Below are positions 50,201 through 60,691 of a stretch of 64,000 bases of DNA, piece after piece. The notes under the pieces are model-generated. The model was not told the DNA's origin and searched no databases. It saw nothing but the letters and a program-made list of their open reading frames with translations. How positions within the stretch are numbered: the stretch's first letter is position 1; each line of letters begins with the position of its first letter. A program made the translations under genes and the position numbers. Source of the stretch: Glandiceps talaboti (lineage: Eukaryota > Hemichordata > Enteropneusta > Spengelidae); the NCBI RefSeq assembly GCF_964340395.1, contig NC_135555.1, positions 23,384,225-23,448,224 on the forward strand, given 5' to 3'.

Positions 50201-53194
50201 TTAGACAACGATGGAACGATCCAAGACTTCAATACAATGGAACATCTGGACGTAGCCTAAGTGTTAGTCCTTCATTGGCTAATAAAATATGGGTCCCTGA
50301 CATGTTCTTCATTAACGAAAAAAGTGGCAAATTGCATGATCTGACAGTGAAAAATGAAGCGTTGAGGATCTATCCAAGGGGAGACATTCTACTCAGCATG
50401 AGGTCAGTGAAACAATGAAATAACGACATCAAATATTTCGTAAAAAGTGGTATTGAGCATTAGTGTTGATCAACAATAATAGAACATTAATTATCATATA
50501 TTTTTGTCTCATATCACATTTGAACAATCGCGATCGCAAGTCTTGATAAAATGGGACTGTTACTGTCATTTGTAAACTAAACTTGTTCAAAGACAGTTTT
50601 TGTACATTATGCATGATCGATAGAAACGTAGTAGGTGTACACATGATATTGAGTGTAAATAAACAGCAAAGTATTGGTTAACTGAGAAAAGTAAACATTT
50701 GCATTTCTTTTTCAATCTTCTTTCTTACAGACTTAGCCTTACACTAGCCTGCAATATGGATCTCAGAAAATATCCCATGGATGTACAACTCTGTCATCTG
50801 ACTATGGAAAGCTGTAAGTCAAATCGTGTTCTTCATCAATGAACATTTAAGCCTTTCTTGTCGCACAAAATAGCTTGTTTAGAAAAATCCAAAACAACAG
50901 TTATCTGATAAAATCTGTATTTGTCATTATGTTTACTTTAGATTTATAACCCATATTGATATATACGACTAACACATATTGTGTCAAGAGGCTAGGGATG
51001 ATAGCTGCAAAGAGAAGAACAATACACACACGCACATACACACACATACATACATACATACATACATACATACATACATACATACATACATACATACATA
51101 CATACATACATACATACATACATTCATAACCCATCTACCAAAAATAATCTGTGTACTCTTTAGCAGTCACTGTCATAGTCTTAAAACTTTCTGACCTTAG
51201 AATTAGCCATTCCATGTGTAGGTGGATCTTACGTTCTCTCTATGATAGGCCACAGATTGTTAAAATTAATAGCAATGTATCTTCTACATTAGTTCTTAAT
51301 ATAGGAGCTCCTCAGGGTTGTGTCCTAATAAGTCCTTTACTGTACTCCTTTTTCACCTATGACTGTACTCCCTTGTATGACGAAAACTTACTTGTAAAGT
51401 TTGCCAATGACACCACAGCCATAGGTTTAATTACTGATAATGACGAGTCTGCGTATAGGAGTAAAATTGCAAATTTGGCAAACTGGTGTAGTGTCAACAA
51501 TCTTGAACTGAATATGAACAAAACCAAAGAAGTAATCATCAATTTTAGGGAGGGCAATATGAATCATGCTACGATTAACATCAATGATAGAACAGTTGAA
51601 ATTGTTTCTATATTTAAGTTTCTAGGCATTCAACTTTCAAATCGTTTGTTTTGGCAAACTAATACTGATTTCCTGGTAAAGAAGGCACAACAACGTCTAT
51701 TATTTCTGAGGCGTTTGAAGAAAATTGGCATGAGTATTCCATTCTAGTCAACTTTTATCGCAATTTTATACAGAGTATTTTAACATATGCTATCACAGTC
51801 TGGTTCAATAATATATCCAAGGATGAATTGAATACACTTGAGCGGGTTGTGCGGACAGCACAAAGAATCGTTGACACAGAATTGCCATCATTCCATTCAA
51901 TTTATAAGTCACGTACTATGCACAAAGCAAAAACCATTTTTCAGGATTCTAGCCACCCAGCACATGATTTCTTTAAACTTTTACACTCTGGTAGGCGGTA
52001 TAGGACCATCAGAACAAGAACAGAACGTTTTAAGAAGAGTTTTTATCCATCTGCGATCCGTATTTTAAACCGAACATAGACATATACCGCTTGTTTTAAT
52101 AAAACCTGTCTTAATATTGTTTTTAGTATCGTGTGTGTTTTATTGTCTGTTGTGTCATTCTTTCATATTCTTAGTTTTATTTCCGCTTTGCTTTTTTATG
52201 AGCTCATGTGAAAAATCAATTTCCAATGCTTTGTTAGCATATGGCAAATAAAGTTATTATTGCACGCTCGCACGCACGCACGCACGCGTGCATGCATATA
52301 CGTACACACGCACGCTCGCTCTCTCTCTCTCGCTCACCAACCAATCCACATGTTATAATATTACGAAAAAAGAGAGGACACGATTAAACCGAATGAATAT
52401 GTGTAACAATAACATAAATAAAATACACGATACATGCATTAAATCACACAATCTAACTTCTGTATGAATGTGTATTTTCCCACCAGACGGGTATCGTACA
52501 AAAGACATGATAATGACATGGACAAAAACGGATCCTGTTGAAATAGACGAATCCATCGAGATTGCCGAATTCAAAGATCCAACTTTCAAGACAATAGCAT
52601 TTAACAAAACATACACAACAGGTGGGTGCTTATGTATAAATTTGACATGTACTTACGATTTTCCTCTTTCAACCCCTGCGATCCTGGTCAAGTGTAAATC
52701 ATCATGATCGACATGATCACATGACCTTACCAATGTTATCATTATTATTTTATTGCAGGTAACTTCAGTGCTCTGAGGGCTTATTTTCTACTACGTCGTA
52801 TTTATGACTATCACCTCATTCAAACATTTATCCCCACTGCCGTCTACGTCATCATTTCCTGGTTATCCTTCTGGATCAATCCTGAAGCAGCGCCCGCTAG
52901 AGTTGCCCTTGGTATAACAACTGTACTTACAGTGACGTCACAAGGTACTGGCGTTAGAAATGGATTACCCAGTGTTGCCTATGTCAAGGTAATTAATATT
53001 ACATCAGAAGTAATGAGTGATCGATAATGACAAGATATGTTAAGACAGATTCAGTCGTATTCAATTAAATCTATATGTATAACAGATACATTAAGTTGTC
53101 ATAGTTAAACAGATAATTATGAGAGAGAGAGAGAGAGAGAGATAGAGAGGGAGGGGGAGAGGGGGAGGGAGAGAGATAAGGCTTATAGTATTGC

Positions 53195-53233
<39 letters not shown>

Positions 53234-54269
53234 TATGATAGATTTCACTACATGGTAATGAATGCTGTTTTGTTATGACTTCTCTGAAAGAATGCCACCA
53301 TATTGCACAATGTCGTAAAAAGACATTGATTACTTGTCACATTTGGACAATCTGTATAATGTGTAATGCCAAAAAAAATCAAGTTTAGTGACTTTAGCAA
53401 GTCAAACTTTTACATCCTACCGCTGTCCCCAATTACATATTTTCGAGTGAACGTATGTAAAAACACTAGAATTGGCTATCTTTCTTTCTTTCTTTATAAA
53501 ACTACATTTAGCGCCATTTACCAAGAGAAATCATGGTGGTATCAGTACATAAACGTAGTGTCAAACATGATGATGCATTTACATGGTATTTCATTTTCAA
53601 CTGTAGGTTATTGATGTATGGATGACAATGTGCCTTGGGTTTGTCTTTGCTGCCCTTATTGAGTATGCTCTAGTCAACTATCTTTTAACTGAGGGGAAAA
53701 GAAGAAAAGAGCTTGCCAAGAATGCAGAAAAGGAAAAGGTGACAATTCAATTAATGTTTCCATGTGTACTGGATATCTCCAATCAGCATGCAAATGTTGT
53801 ACCTGGACACTCGTAGGATAAATCATTCTTGTTATTGTTTTTTACATTTTATAACATCAAAGCAACTTCAATGTAAATCTTTTGAATCAGAAATGTCTCC
53901 TAAATTGTTTTGAAAATTGAAGTCAAACGTTATAACTCACGTGGCAATTAAATATAGTAATAATTTGCAGAAAATATTTTACTCGCACAACTATATATAT
54001 ATTATTAATTTCTTTGGAGACAGAAATCTGGTGAAGGTGGAATAGAGAAGATGGAAGTTGAAAGTCCGGAAAATGGAAAGAGTGAAGAAGGAGACGAAAG
54101 CAAAGTTTATTTTCTTGCAACATGGCTGGTTACCCATGTACGCCCGGTAACTGTTGAGAAGGTTTCGAGGATTGCATTTCCTGTTGCTTTTCTTATCTTT
54201 AACATATTATACTGGCCTATATCGTTCTCCAACTACTATGATAATCTTCTTACCGAGATCGATGATTAA
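37492..54269 (+). CDS. Gene B: glycine-receptor-like anionic Cys-loop channel subunit (complete)
   Basis: Plasma-membrane ligand-gated chloride channel subunit, paralogue of gene A. Nine exons: 37492-37589, 47817-47986, 49056-49123, 50179-50402, 50731-50813, 52487-52621, 52759-52988, 53607-53738 and 54024-54269. They total 1386 nt (461 codons plus stop) with all phases consistent and GT-AG introns. Domains: signal peptide 1-28, ligand-binding domain to about 278, Cys-loop C194-C208, M1 about 279-299, M2 about 307-325 with PAR, M3 about 338-360, short basic loop, M4 about 427-446. N-glycosylation sequons include NKS, NGT and NKT. Loop C has no disulfide pair. Intron 1 is 10.2 kb and repeat-rich. 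A subunit of the glycine receptor/GluCl/GABA-like anionic superfamily is certain; the agonist is unknown. Confidence 0.94.
40521..40574. repeat. 18-bp tandem repeat, three units
   Basis: Three 18-bp units of GGGG(C/T/A)TTGAC(A/T)GACAT(A/G)A in intron 1 of gene B. Confidence 0.8.
41702..41876 (+). mobile_element. Small poly(A) retro-insertion with 12-bp target duplication
   Basis: AAAGTGTCGCTC occurs exactly at 41702-41713 and 41865-41876 and brackets about 150 bp. The insert begins with TGTTTG and a long T run (41720-41743) and ends in AATAAA running into a poly(A). This is the signature of LINE-mediated insertion of a short transcript. The source family is not recognised. It contains a 30-codon hydrophobic open frame, listed separately. 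Confidence 0.7.
41765..41857 (+). CDS. Hypothetical 30-residue hydrophobic open frame in retro-insertion
   Basis: ATG at 41765 reads MQVKFSLAFLSILFVLFFLV, CCILLCFVRK, then TAA directly at the poly(A). It would be a single membrane helix with a basic end. The T-rich composition makes hydrophobic residues likely by chance, so it may not be a gene. Confidence 0.2.
   Translation: MQVKFSLAFLSILFVLFFLVCCILLCFVRK
42232..42298. repeat. (CAGA)n microsatellite
   Basis: About 16 pure CAGA units in intron 1 of gene B. Confidence 0.95.
43669..43755. repeat. (TA)n-(TG)n microsatellite
   Basis: TA repeats to 43717 then TG repeats, 58 bp upstream of the next (TA)n tract. Confidence 0.93.
43813..43898. repeat. 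(TA)n tract abutting the short PLE palindrome
   Basis: Pure TA ending at the first base of the palindrome arm, as at 28741-28790. Confidence 0.93.
43929..43969 (-). ncRNA. Hammerhead ribozyme motif, left arm of short palindrome
   Basis: Exact mirror of 43975-44015 on the minus strand. Confidence 0.65.
43975..44015 (+). ncRNA. Hammerhead ribozyme motif, right arm of short palindrome
   Basis: Stem I is GUGU (43975-43978) with ACAC (44012-44015). The core CUGAUGA is at 43979-43985, stem II is CGCA-AUA-UGCG and GAAAC is at 43999-44003. Stem III is ACUC/GAGU with one loop base, and the cleavage site follows UU at 44010-44011. It has the same 9-nt self-complementary stem III design and the same U-U at 10.1/11.1 as the motif at 32682. 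Stem I is only 4 bp. Confidence 0.68.
44048..44106 (+). other. PLE tail following the short palindrome
   Basis: GCTCTGCCACTGCGGTATAG then AGCACTG, with CTGC...TATAGA pairing to TCTTATA.GCAG as a hairpin. Shares GCTCT and GAGCACT spacing and overall length with 32770-32826. Confidence 0.5.
44106..44426. repeat. (TA)n then (CATA)n/(CATG)n compound array
   Basis: TA to 44131, a CCTA/CTTA transition, then CATA blocks with an internal CA block near 44250 and CATG at 44336-44360. Confidence 0.93.
44576..46455. other. Gene B intron 1, no recognised feature
   Basis: AT-rich intronic sequence without supported elements. Confidence 0.5.
46456..46816. mobile_element. Foldback/MITE-like element with GTCTGGCTCGACAA repeats
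   Basis: Arms 46456-46523 and 46752-46816 are diverged inverted repeats. The word (G/T)CTGGCTCGACAA or close variants occurs at about 46466, 46509, 46551 and 46590 and in reverse at 46753 and 46797. No coding capacity. It lies in gene B intron 1. Target duplication not clear. Confidence 0.6.
47817..47986 (+). CDS. Gene B exon 2: mature N-terminus
   Basis: Encodes FERDVQSTTEAGMSTTAWID, KILDSELTKVLDSIINKSD then MRIRPNAQ, ending in phase 1 before GTAAGA. The x-R-I-R-P-N-x-x-G-P-P join to the next exon is the standard start of the ligand-binding fold. The acceptor is CAGTAG, so splicing at 47814 would add one residue. Confidence 0.85.
48096..48670. mobile_element. Complex foldback element with nested hairpins
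   Basis: Outer arms 48096-48123 and 48646-48670 share AGTGGTCAT...GGATGACAAATTG. Inside are a hairpin with roughly 74-bp diverged arms (48162-48235 / 48314-48387, sharing ATATACCAAGTCC), a perfect 18-bp stem (48413-48430 / 48496-48513), and a longer imperfect pairing of 48401-48443 with 48586-48640. It lies in gene B intron 2. It is non-coding, and non-autonomous if mobile. Confidence 0.65.
49056..49123 (+). CDS. Gene B exon 3, 68 nt
   Basis: Follows TTTACAG, followed by GTAAAG. Encodes PPVVVNTNLRIVAGFSTVAA then TM. Same length and phase as gene A 2318-2385. Confidence 0.94.
50179..50402 (+). CDS. Gene B exon 4, 224 nt
   Basis: Follows CTTTAG, followed by GTCAGT. Encodes DYNLMVFIRQRWNDPRLQYN, the IWVPDMFFINEK signature and LRIYPRGDILLSMR. 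Confidence 0.95.
50731..50813 (+). CDS. Gene B exon 5: Cys-loop, 83 nt
   Basis: Follows TCTTACAG, followed by GTAAGT. Encodes LSLTLACNMDLRKYPMDVQ then LCHLTMES, with Cys-loop spacing of 13 residues. Confidence 0.95.
51023..51123. repeat. (CA)n/(CATA)n microsatellite
   Basis: CATA array in gene B intron 5. Its 3' flank is similar to the flank of the array ending at 44426. Confidence 0.93.
51173..52262 (+). pseudogene. 5'-truncated CR1/Rex1-like LINE in gene B intron
   Basis: Encodes the RT palm and C-terminus: GAPQGCVLISPLLYSFFTYD, KFANDTTAIGLI, NLANWCSVNNLELNMNKTKE and FKFLGIQLS, then after a frameshift near 51748 ILTYAITVWF, SSHPAHDFFKLLHSGRRYR and FYPSAIRILN before a stop at 52079. The catalytic FADD box is FAND, so the first Asp is lost. 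The 3' end CAAATAAAGTTATTATTG suits this LINE group. It is in the sense orientation of gene B between exons 5 and 6. Confidence 0.85.
52263..52335. repeat. (CGCA)n/(CT)n compound repeat
   Basis: CGCA/TGCA words followed by CTCTCT, directly 3' of the LINE tail. Confidence 0.8.
52487..52621 (+). CDS. Gene B exon 6, 135 nt
   Basis: Follows CCACCAG, followed by GTGGGT. Encodes YGYRTKDMIMTW, an acidic stretch and KTIAFNKTYTTG. One codon shorter than gene A's exon; no loop C cysteines. Confidence 0.92.
52759..52988 (+). CDS. Gene B exon 7: M1-M2 pore, 230 nt
   Basis: Follows TTGCAG, followed by GTAATT. M1 is FIPTAVYVIISWLSFWIN and M2 is PARVALGITTVLTVTSQGTG. Only one copy is visible in gene B, in contrast to gene A. 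Confidence 0.95.
53117..53231. repeat. (GA)n and (GT)n microsatellites
   Basis: GA-rich purine run to 53177 and GT repeats at 53193-53231 in gene B intron 7. Confidence 0.9.
53607..53738 (+). CDS. Gene B exon 8: M3, 132 nt
   Basis: Follows CTGTAG, followed by GTGACA. Encodes VIDVWMTMCLGFVFAALIEY, ALVNYLLTEGKRRKEL and AKNAEKEK. One codon shorter than in gene A. Confidence 0.93.
54024..54269 (+). CDS. Gene B exon 9: M3-M4 loop and M4
   Basis: Follows GGAGACAG and ends in TAA at 54267-54269. Encodes a Glu/Lys/Gly-rich loop, then TVEKVSRIAFPVAFLIFNIL and YWPISFSNYYDN. Candidate poly(A) signals AATAAA at 55512-55517 and 55665-55670 would give a 3' UTR of about 1.3 kb. Confidence 0.93.
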   Translation, partial: KSGEGGIEKMEVESPENGKSEEGDESKVYFLATWLVTHVRPVTVEKVSRIAFPVAFLIFNILYWPISFSNYYDNLLTEIDD

Positions 54270-55844
54270 ACATGGCTTAATTGACGGCAACACAGTCAAT
54301 CATAAGCCAAAATCTGGATTGTTTCCAACTTTTGTAGCTTTAAGTGAACGCTGTTTGCTGTAGATAATTTACTCATGAAGAGGACACAGTCCTAATAGTA
54401 TATTGTTCCTTGTTTATCACAGATTTTTTAAAACCCATGTAGTGATATAAGTAGTGTTTCTCCAAGAAACAAATGTGACCATGGAAACATGTCACATTCT
54501 GAACTATGTCCCCCTAATACCTGTACTTAAAATTAGAAACCACTCCCACCGCATAGTTTTCTATGTTACCATCATGTGAAAATAGAGTATGCGTGTTTGA
54601 ACAGAGGATCGAGTGTATTTCAATTCAATGAAATCTGTAAAGCACACATAAATAATTCTTGCCAGTAACATAACTGAGCATAGGAGTACTTATAATGTAA
54701 CAGCGACTGCCATACTTTGATAGTACATTTCCAGTACACACGCTGGGTGTCTCTATTTGGTTACTCTGGCTACACATATAGTCATTAGGGAGAATTATGT
54801 TGAATGTGTGGCAAAAATGAAAAATTCTGATTCACATCTCATTGTGAAAATTGGTCAGTTGTATGCCGGGGGGGGGCAATACTCTCTGAGACTCGCAGTT
54901 TGTTCGCCAGCAACAGATGTTTCTCCATATTAATTGCCCTATCCCTTTGTTGGCAAGTTTGTGCAGTTTATTTAATATTCAAGATTTAAAAACCTGCTTA
55001 ATGCATGAGTAGTGATTACATGAGGGTGGGAAGGAACTGGGGGCAGATGGAATTTTGATGAAATGTTTCTATTAAGCTAGACCACCAATGGTATTCATGC
55101 AAGTCTTCCATCGAAACTTCAACCTTTCTCGGGGAAAAGACTTTGAGAAAGAATATACTAACTTTTTACAACTTAATATACTAACGTTTTACAAATCGTA
55201 GATGTTTCAAACATACTTTTTGTTATGAAATATGGAAACTGTGCTGTATTTTTTAAACATTTGTTATACAAATTACCTGACGGTGACAGTGACTCTGTTT
55301 TGTTCTTGCAAGTACATATCACAAATGTGAAAGGGTCACACTTGTCTTGTTAGCAGTTCAGTGAAATTTTATCGCCAGGTTTGCATCTTGAACTTTCACC
55401 TGATTTACTTTTGGGATTGTTATTACATTTCATTTATTCCGTAAACGTAGCTCTTTTTTAATTGGAAAAGTAATGCGGAACATTTTATGAAATTGTGACA
55501 TAAAAATCTATAATAAATCAAACGAACGTCTAAATCTTTCCTTTCTATACCACCACGACACACCTTAATTGCTGAATTGTATTTCAAAAATAACTATGCG
55601 AGTTTTTGATCGATAGTATCAGCTGACAGCTTTAAAAAGATACGACTTGTATAATCAATATCCAAATAAATACATGTATCACCATGGCAATATGCTAAGA
55701 ATCAATCTTGGAATGCGTTCACTTTCTGAAGATGCTATTTTGTTGTCGTTACCTGATCGACTAGGATTGTTGACATGATATACAAATACACATATCGATA
55801 GAGGATGATAATGCTTGTAAAATACAACGAAAAGGTGATATATA
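54270..55844. other. Gene B 3' UTR and flank
   Basis: No other gene. AATAAA at 55512 and 55665 are candidate poly(A) signals. A run of ten G at 54869-54878. Confidence 0.45.
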
Positions 55845-56075
55845 TGGCTCGTTGTAAGGACTGAGATCAATTGTATATTGGCGAATCGGAAAGACAATTG
55901 AAAACCAGGATCGAGGAACATCGCAAATCTGTGAGGAACAAAACTGTATCATCGGGTTTTTCCCGCGAGGAAGATCAGGGAGGCTATCGACACCTGGTGC
56001 AGACGCTACAATCCCAAGATCAACAGAGACGGGGACCCCGCACTAATTAATTATAACATCTATATCAGCCTGTCA
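55845..56075 (+). pseudogene. PLE GIY-YIG endonuclease relic
   Basis: Reads CKD, a stop, DQ, then LYIGESERQLKTRIEEHRKS, and after a frameshift VFPARKIREAIDTWCRRYNP and KINRDGDPAL. These are the YIG box, the Arg/His helix and the R-E-A-I...NRD end of GIY-YIG domains in Penelope-like elements. A stop, a frameshift and the lack of any RT show it is dead. It belongs to a different PLE lineage from the copy at 28790-32769, whose GIY-YIG lacks the REAI/NRD end. Confidence 0.72.
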
Positions 56076-56996
56076 TACCGCCACCTAGTGGTCAGCTGTA
56101 GGTGTGGAATTTGTCATTCCGATGAGGATCAACAACCAAGACAGATCGAAAGTTCAATGCTAAAAACTTTGAACTGCTTATGCGCTGCAACCTTTATAAA
56201 TCATCTTACTTTTTTCTTTCGTTGTAACAGCCAAATATCAAATGGAACGTCACGTTATATTGACTGGACGGTACGTGTTAAGAAAAGGAAACCAAATAAC
56301 AATAGCCAGACGATAAATGCTACCTAAATCACTTGGCATGGTACTCTCTTCTCTATTTTTCCATTCATTTATTATATGGAAACGAGAAATTAAAAATATC
56401 TTCTCTATCATGATTGCAAATTGGAGCCTTCGTATGATATAGAATAGAATGCTATAATGTAACTTGAACCCATAAACATTCTTATGAAATCTGTGTGGTT
56501 GATATATATATAGTGAACATGAATTGTATAGTTCTTTGATTTGAATTAAACTGAGGGGTACCTGATATGAGGCAATACAGACATGGTTTTTATTGTGACG
56601 TAATTCAATAACATATCTTCTTGATGAGTCGTTGTATTTCTATACGTTAAAATATAATTCCATTTGAGTCAAATGACCAAAGAGAGGTATTTAGCTCAGA
56701 GTAATAATCTATTATCCTGGTATTGGGTTTAGTATATTTCTCACGAACTCCTACTCAGTGGGTTCCATTATTGTTTCTACGAGTATTTTTTTTTGAATTT
56801 GAGTCACTTCATTGTTTCCTTATGCAAAACGTACAGAAGCTGTGGAATCATTTTGATGTAATCTGGCAAGAAGACACAATGACGTCATAATCATGAAGAC
56901 CTCTTATTGTATTTACCCGGTCATTTCTCTTTTGTTATTTGACATCCTGTCAGATGAATGTCATAATTATATAAGGTGATAAATGCTACTCTATCA

Positions 56997-57035
<39 letters not shown>

Positions 57036-59453
57036 CTAGCAAAACCCCTTTACCTGAAAACAACAAAAATCATTAATATTACTGTATCGCCATGACGGTA
57101 TGAATGGATCTAAGGTATCAGTCATTTTGAAGAAAAGTGATTTGACGTATGATTGCATCCATTCACTAAGTAACTGCAGATTAGTTGATTAGTTCACGTA
57201 TCACCACTCTTGCGCCATCTGAGGAATCGGGCGCCCTCAAGTGTCCATCAGAGCTTCTATTCTCGATGAAAAGTTTGGTTCCTCTTAAGCGCTGGTTCAC
57301 TGTTCGTATTAGTGTAGAAGGTGTGTCAAATCAACGTGCATGTGCTTGACTGGTGTGTAATATTCGGTACATTCACAACCGGTCAACTATATATTCAAAA
57401 TAATATATACTTTTTCAATTTTTTTATTTTCAAATAAACAGTATTTCGTGTATTTTCATGTCTCAATAAAACTGAATATATACCACTCTGGCATTATAAG
57501 CAGAGGTACGCTTTTTAGTAAACTTAGAAAAGCATTAAAAACAAAGCAAAAACTGAAAATAATTGTCAGTAACTTGTCAATACCCCTGATTTCTTCTCAT
57601 CTCCGTCAAATATCAATAGCCTTTCCTATAACTAGATTTCACTACACTGCACACAAATGGGTTTAACGATACACCGATGTTAACCAGGCTAGTTGATACG
57701 AATTCAGTCAGAACACAATCACGAAGTCCAAACAACGACATACATCTTATGGTTACTAAGAAATAAAGAAACAACGTTATTGTTTATTGTACACAATTGA
57801 TATTAAAGTGCTTTCAGTTTCTATTCAAGCACAAGTTGTTCGAATGTTTTTTGCGATGTAATATCACACATCAAGCCTTCAGTATGAATGCAATTTTACG
57901 TCTTGGCTGAATGGCTACTATCGACAGCTACTATTAAATGTTAAGTTTGTTAGGGTATCAAATAATTAATTGCTCACATATTTACAGCTGGCATAGACGA
58001 GACTTCTTAAAATCAACTGAAAGGTGTTAATAAAGTTGGTATTCCATGTGTACGCGTGCGCGTGACTCTAGCTAGTACTAACATCATTTTTGTAAACGTG
58101 AGCTCTAACATTGGAGAGACTGGAGACACCAAACCGGAAATTGGCTTAGCATAGTTTCTAATGCTACAAAACTATCTGTACATATATAATGGAAGATAAT
58201 GAACCCGTATTCACATTGTACTATGATAATTGTACTCAACAGCGCCACCACGACGTAACATGTACAAGGTATTAATCTCTTTCGTTTCGTTCATATTTCG
58301 TCATGTTCGATCATGGACGTTGGAGAAAGAACGTCTACTGTGCAGCCTGATCGTACGGTGATCGTTATTTGTTATAAAAGAACAATCATCGTACAAACAC
58401 AGTTATCTAAATCTTTAGAAATCCTTGCCATGTTTACAAAAAGGTACCTCCGATAATTAATTCAAGCAATCGCTAACGCAGATTTTGTTTACTTTCTAAT
58501 ACTATAGTAATTAAAGTTTGTTGTTGCCGATTTATGTAAACTTACACGTTACACATACTTGGTATATGTAAACACTGGCAAAGTTAGCAATGATAGTGTA
58601 TGCATCTCGGTATGTCGGCAACATTACATACAGTGAGACCTTCTCCATGGGTATACCAATACTAGAAAATTCAGTCCTGCTTGCAGACTACCATTAAAAC
58701 GTACAGTACATGCAGGTGTGACGTTTTGCTATTTTCGTTAATACATACGTTCCTGTTGTAAATTACGACACATAACACCTTTACTTGAAACAGTTCAAGC
58801 CATCCATTATGTTCGCTTAATTACTTCTATTTTTAACTCTGTACATTGAACAATCAGACATTGACTAAGTGTACTTGCTTTTCGACAGATTGGCCATACA
58901 TGCGTTAGGAAATACAACAAATCGAATGAAATTAAGAATAACTGTGTCCCAGTCGCACTTCTCGGACTTCAAGGGTATTATATTTGAATTGTTGTAATAT
59001 GCCGTACAACAACAGTCAGCAAGCTAGCGCATTGTTCAACATTAACGGTCATGAGCGAGAGACAGGCTTTCTATAGTGACAGAAGCGTGAAAGGGCTATC
59101 GGTAGGACAATAACCTTCGTTACCCTGCTGATGGTTTAGCATGTATTCAAATACCTACAGATAAATCATTTGTTTCCTTTTCACACACACATAACAATGT
59201 TTGGTGGCTGGATTCTAAATGGACAACAGAGGACTGGACAATGCTTCAACTTGAAACGTATTTCAGGACTGCACTGATGAGTAGTTCAATGGCATATAAT
59301 TGTTGTTGGTCGAGGGAGCGAAACACATTTTTTCAACAGTCGGACACTCATTTGTAAAGTTCTTTTACTGATACGAACAGTTCTATTTTAGAGCGTTTGA
59401 TATTTAGACACCAACATATAGCATACAACCCCGGGACTCGAAACTCGGTCGCC
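56076..59453. other. Intergenic sequence, no gene recognised
   Basis: Only a (CAA)n microsatellite at 56999-57037 stands out. Confidence 0.5.
56999..57037. repeat. (CAA)n microsatellite
   Basis: Thirteen CAA/AAC units. Confidence 0.95.
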
Positions 59454-60077
59454 ATGTATACTGCACTGGAACGGGATATCGATGTAAGTGTGGAGCACTG
59501 GAGCGAAACTTCGCCAAGGAGGAGAAAAGAACGCAAAAACAACGAACGGCAGTTGAGTACCAAACTTCATGAACTTGAACAACAAAGGAAAGCTATGGAG
59601 CGACAGCTAAATGGAAACCTTAGGATCCAGGCAAACTTATTCAGAAGTCGCTTAGAGAGAAAGAGACCTGGAAAATGCACAAAACACGATGACTTTACGA
59701 AATCTGATTTTACGAATTCAGTTTCACTGTTTAGAAGACGAGCAACCTTTGACTCGAGTCTGCTAGAAAGGGCTCTTGGTAAACTTGATGTAGTGCCGAA
59801 TAATCCGTCGAAAGTTACTCGTATTTATGACGCTTTTGGTCGGAATGAAAATTCTCCAACTATTCCGTCATCAGATGCACGAGCACGCCGAAGACAACTA
59901 ATTAGCGCTTTTAAATTTGGAAAGGGCGAATCTGTGGACCGAAGATCAAAATCCGAACCTATTTTATCCAACTCGTACGTAGTGAAAGACACTTTGACTA
60001 CAGAGGACGGAACATCCGTAGTCCGATCGAAGGCATCCAATCAGGCGCAACCAGACACACAGGTGTTGGATTCCAAG
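59454..60077 (+). CDS. First exon of an unrecognised gene encoding a basic coiled-coil protein (3' incomplete)
   Basis: ATG at 59454 in good context (GCCATGT) opens 208 codons ending exactly in phase 0 at TCCAAG before GTAATA, a plausible donor. The protein is rich in Arg, Lys and Ser. Residues 31-60 form a coiled coil (QLSTKLHELEQQRKAMERQL). RRRATFD at 94-100 looks like a basophilic kinase site, and RSKSEP at 164-169 fits the 14-3-3 mode 1 consensus. No membrane segment or catalytic motif is seen. I do not recognise the family, and no downstream exon was identified before the window end. The length and codon-like composition argue for a real exon. Confidence 0.65.
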
Positions 60078-60657
60078 GTAATATATTTTTGATACAATTA
60101 TCAAACTTTTTGATACTCCTATAGACGTAAACATTTTACTATTTACCAATACCCAACACCAAATAACAAATTTATTTTATTATTCTTGATCTCGAGAGGG
60201 AAGCAACATATAAAAAATGGTTCAACAGGTGTTGTTGTTATTTAATTTGATAAAGTCTACCCATCTCGGGGAATTTATTGCTTTGGAATGTAGCAAAAGA
60301 TCTAAACTGCAAGGTATTTTTTCTGCAATAACAATTTTCTCTGTGAGTTTTGAATTTATATACTTGCAATGGGATTGCAATCCTTAATGTAGCTGTAAAG
60401 TCGGTTTGAAAGAAATGGCATCTTTACGAGTCATCGATTCGTAGACAGCAAGATAGCATAGATAGGTTGGTGGTCAGATTGGATAGATTGTTTAGTCGGT
60501 AGGTAGGTAGGAAGGATGGTAGATAAGTAAGCAGGTAAGTAGTACGTAAGTATTAAGTAAGTAGGTAGGTAGGCAGGAGGGTTGATTAGTGGGTAGCTAC
60601 GTAGGTGGGTAGACAACCCTCTAGCTAAGTGAGTAGGTAGGCAGATTTGTGAATAGG

Positions 60658-60691
<34 letters not shown>

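Noticed and set aside
52989-53606. Second pore exon in gene B
   Set aside because: Searched by eye on both sides of 52759-52988 for a PAR-containing M2 copy and found none.
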